DNA from: JADMII01 sp036278595
GTDB lineage: Bacteria > Chloroflexota > Dehalococcoidia > DSTF01 > JACRBR01
Assembly (NCBI GenBank): GCA_036278595.1
Contig: DASUKS010000103.1
Location: forward strand, 1-13,268
DNA length: 13,268 bases
Direction of reading: 5' to 3'
Below, piece after piece: positions 13,049 through 13,268 of this stretch. How positions within the stretch are numbered: the first letter of the stretch is position 1; the number at the start of each line of letters is the position of its first letter. The notes beneath the pieces were generated by a model, which saw only the letters and a list, made by a program, of their open reading frames with translations, searched no databases and was not told the DNA's origin. A program made the translations under genes and the position numbers.

Positions 13049-13268
13049 ATGCCAGGTCCGCGCCGCACGCTGTTTGCGCCCGAAGACCCCGCGCTGGCGC
13101 TGGTGACCGACGCCTCGCGCCTGCGCGGCCGCGCGCTCGCTGACGTCGTGCGCGCGGCGGTCGATGGCGGCGTCACGATCGTGCAGCTCCGCGACAAGTC
13201 GGCAACGCACGCCGACCTCGTGCACGAGGGGCATGTGCTCCGCGAGGCGACCGCCGGCCGGGCGCTCT
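13049..13268 (+). CDS. thiE: thiamine phosphate synthase, N-terminal part (runs off the window)
   Basis: ThiE joins HMP-PP from ThiD with the thiazole phosphate from ThiG to give thiamine phosphate. The first 73 codons are present. After a short variable N terminus come ALALVTDASRLRGRAL and DGGVTIVQLRDKSA (39-52), the strand with the family's VQLR.K phrase that binds the pyrimidine pyrophosphate. The ATG at 13049 comes 3 bases after the thiG stop, so the genes are almost certainly co-transcribed. The rest of the gene lies beyond base 13268, so its full length and completeness cannot be judged. Confidence 0.9.
   Translation, partial: MPGPRRTLFAPEDPALALVTDASRLRGRALADVVRAAVDGGVTIVQLRDKSATHADLVHEGHVLREATAGRAL

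Noticed and set aside
11708..13234. Long minus-strand open frame opposite thiG and the small genes
   Set aside because: It runs antisense to thiG and thiE, has no recognisable domain and has the His/Arg-rich composition of a shadow frame.

Overview
The window is GC-rich bacterial DNA, about two thirds G+C by eye, with densely packed genes, many stop/start overlaps and some GTG and TTG starts. The gene set includes a TAP-like lipoprotein hydrolase, a small double zinc-ribbon protein, a short HicB/HicA pair, a secreted helical-hairpin protein and heptanucleotide intergenic repeats. This fits an uncultured or poorly known member of the Chloroflexota. That assignment is inference from gene style, because no rRNA or other marker is present.

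Region 1 (1-5045) reads mostly leftward. After the tail of a probable GNAT acetyltransferase (+ strand) comes the unit glpK -> glpD -> SAM methyltransferase, each pair overlapping by 4 bases. It converts glycerol to glycerol-3-phosphate and then dihydroxyacetone phosphate, with a methyltransferase of unknown target coupled behind. Upstream is a comF-type phosphoribosyltransferase. The comF-glpK gap holds an unusual block of 7-base repeats with 16-base inverted arms and an 18-base perfect palindrome.

Region 2 (5046-8359) reads mostly rightward: a secreted serine hydrolase lipoprotein, the two molybdopterin synthase subunits moaD and moaE, a convergent double zinc-ribbon protein with its own terminator-like hairpin, and a NUDIX hydrolase with an N-terminal zinc ribbon.

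Region 3 (8391-10418) has a small HicB-like/HicA-like toxin-antitoxin pair behind a perfect TATAAT box, directly abutting the essential tRNA methyltransferase gene trmD. trmD converges on a secreted helical protein, and the two genes share one CTAG as both stop codons.

Region 4 (10419-13268) is a thiamine biosynthesis operon headed by a TPP riboswitch: thiD, two tiny two-helix membrane proteins, thiG and the start of thiE. Between thiD and thiG, the ribosome binding site and first codons of thiG are duplicated about 310 bp upstream. The duplicate creates a 26-codon reading frame that starts with the same eight residues as ThiG. No thiS is present in the operon segment seen. Just upstream of the riboswitch, two 18-base direct repeats with a 27-base period may be the worn end of an insertion sequence or an operator.

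The most interesting signals are the duplicated thiG start with its embedded small membrane proteins, the palindromic heptamer block before glpK, and the toxin-antitoxin pair fused into the trmD transcription unit.
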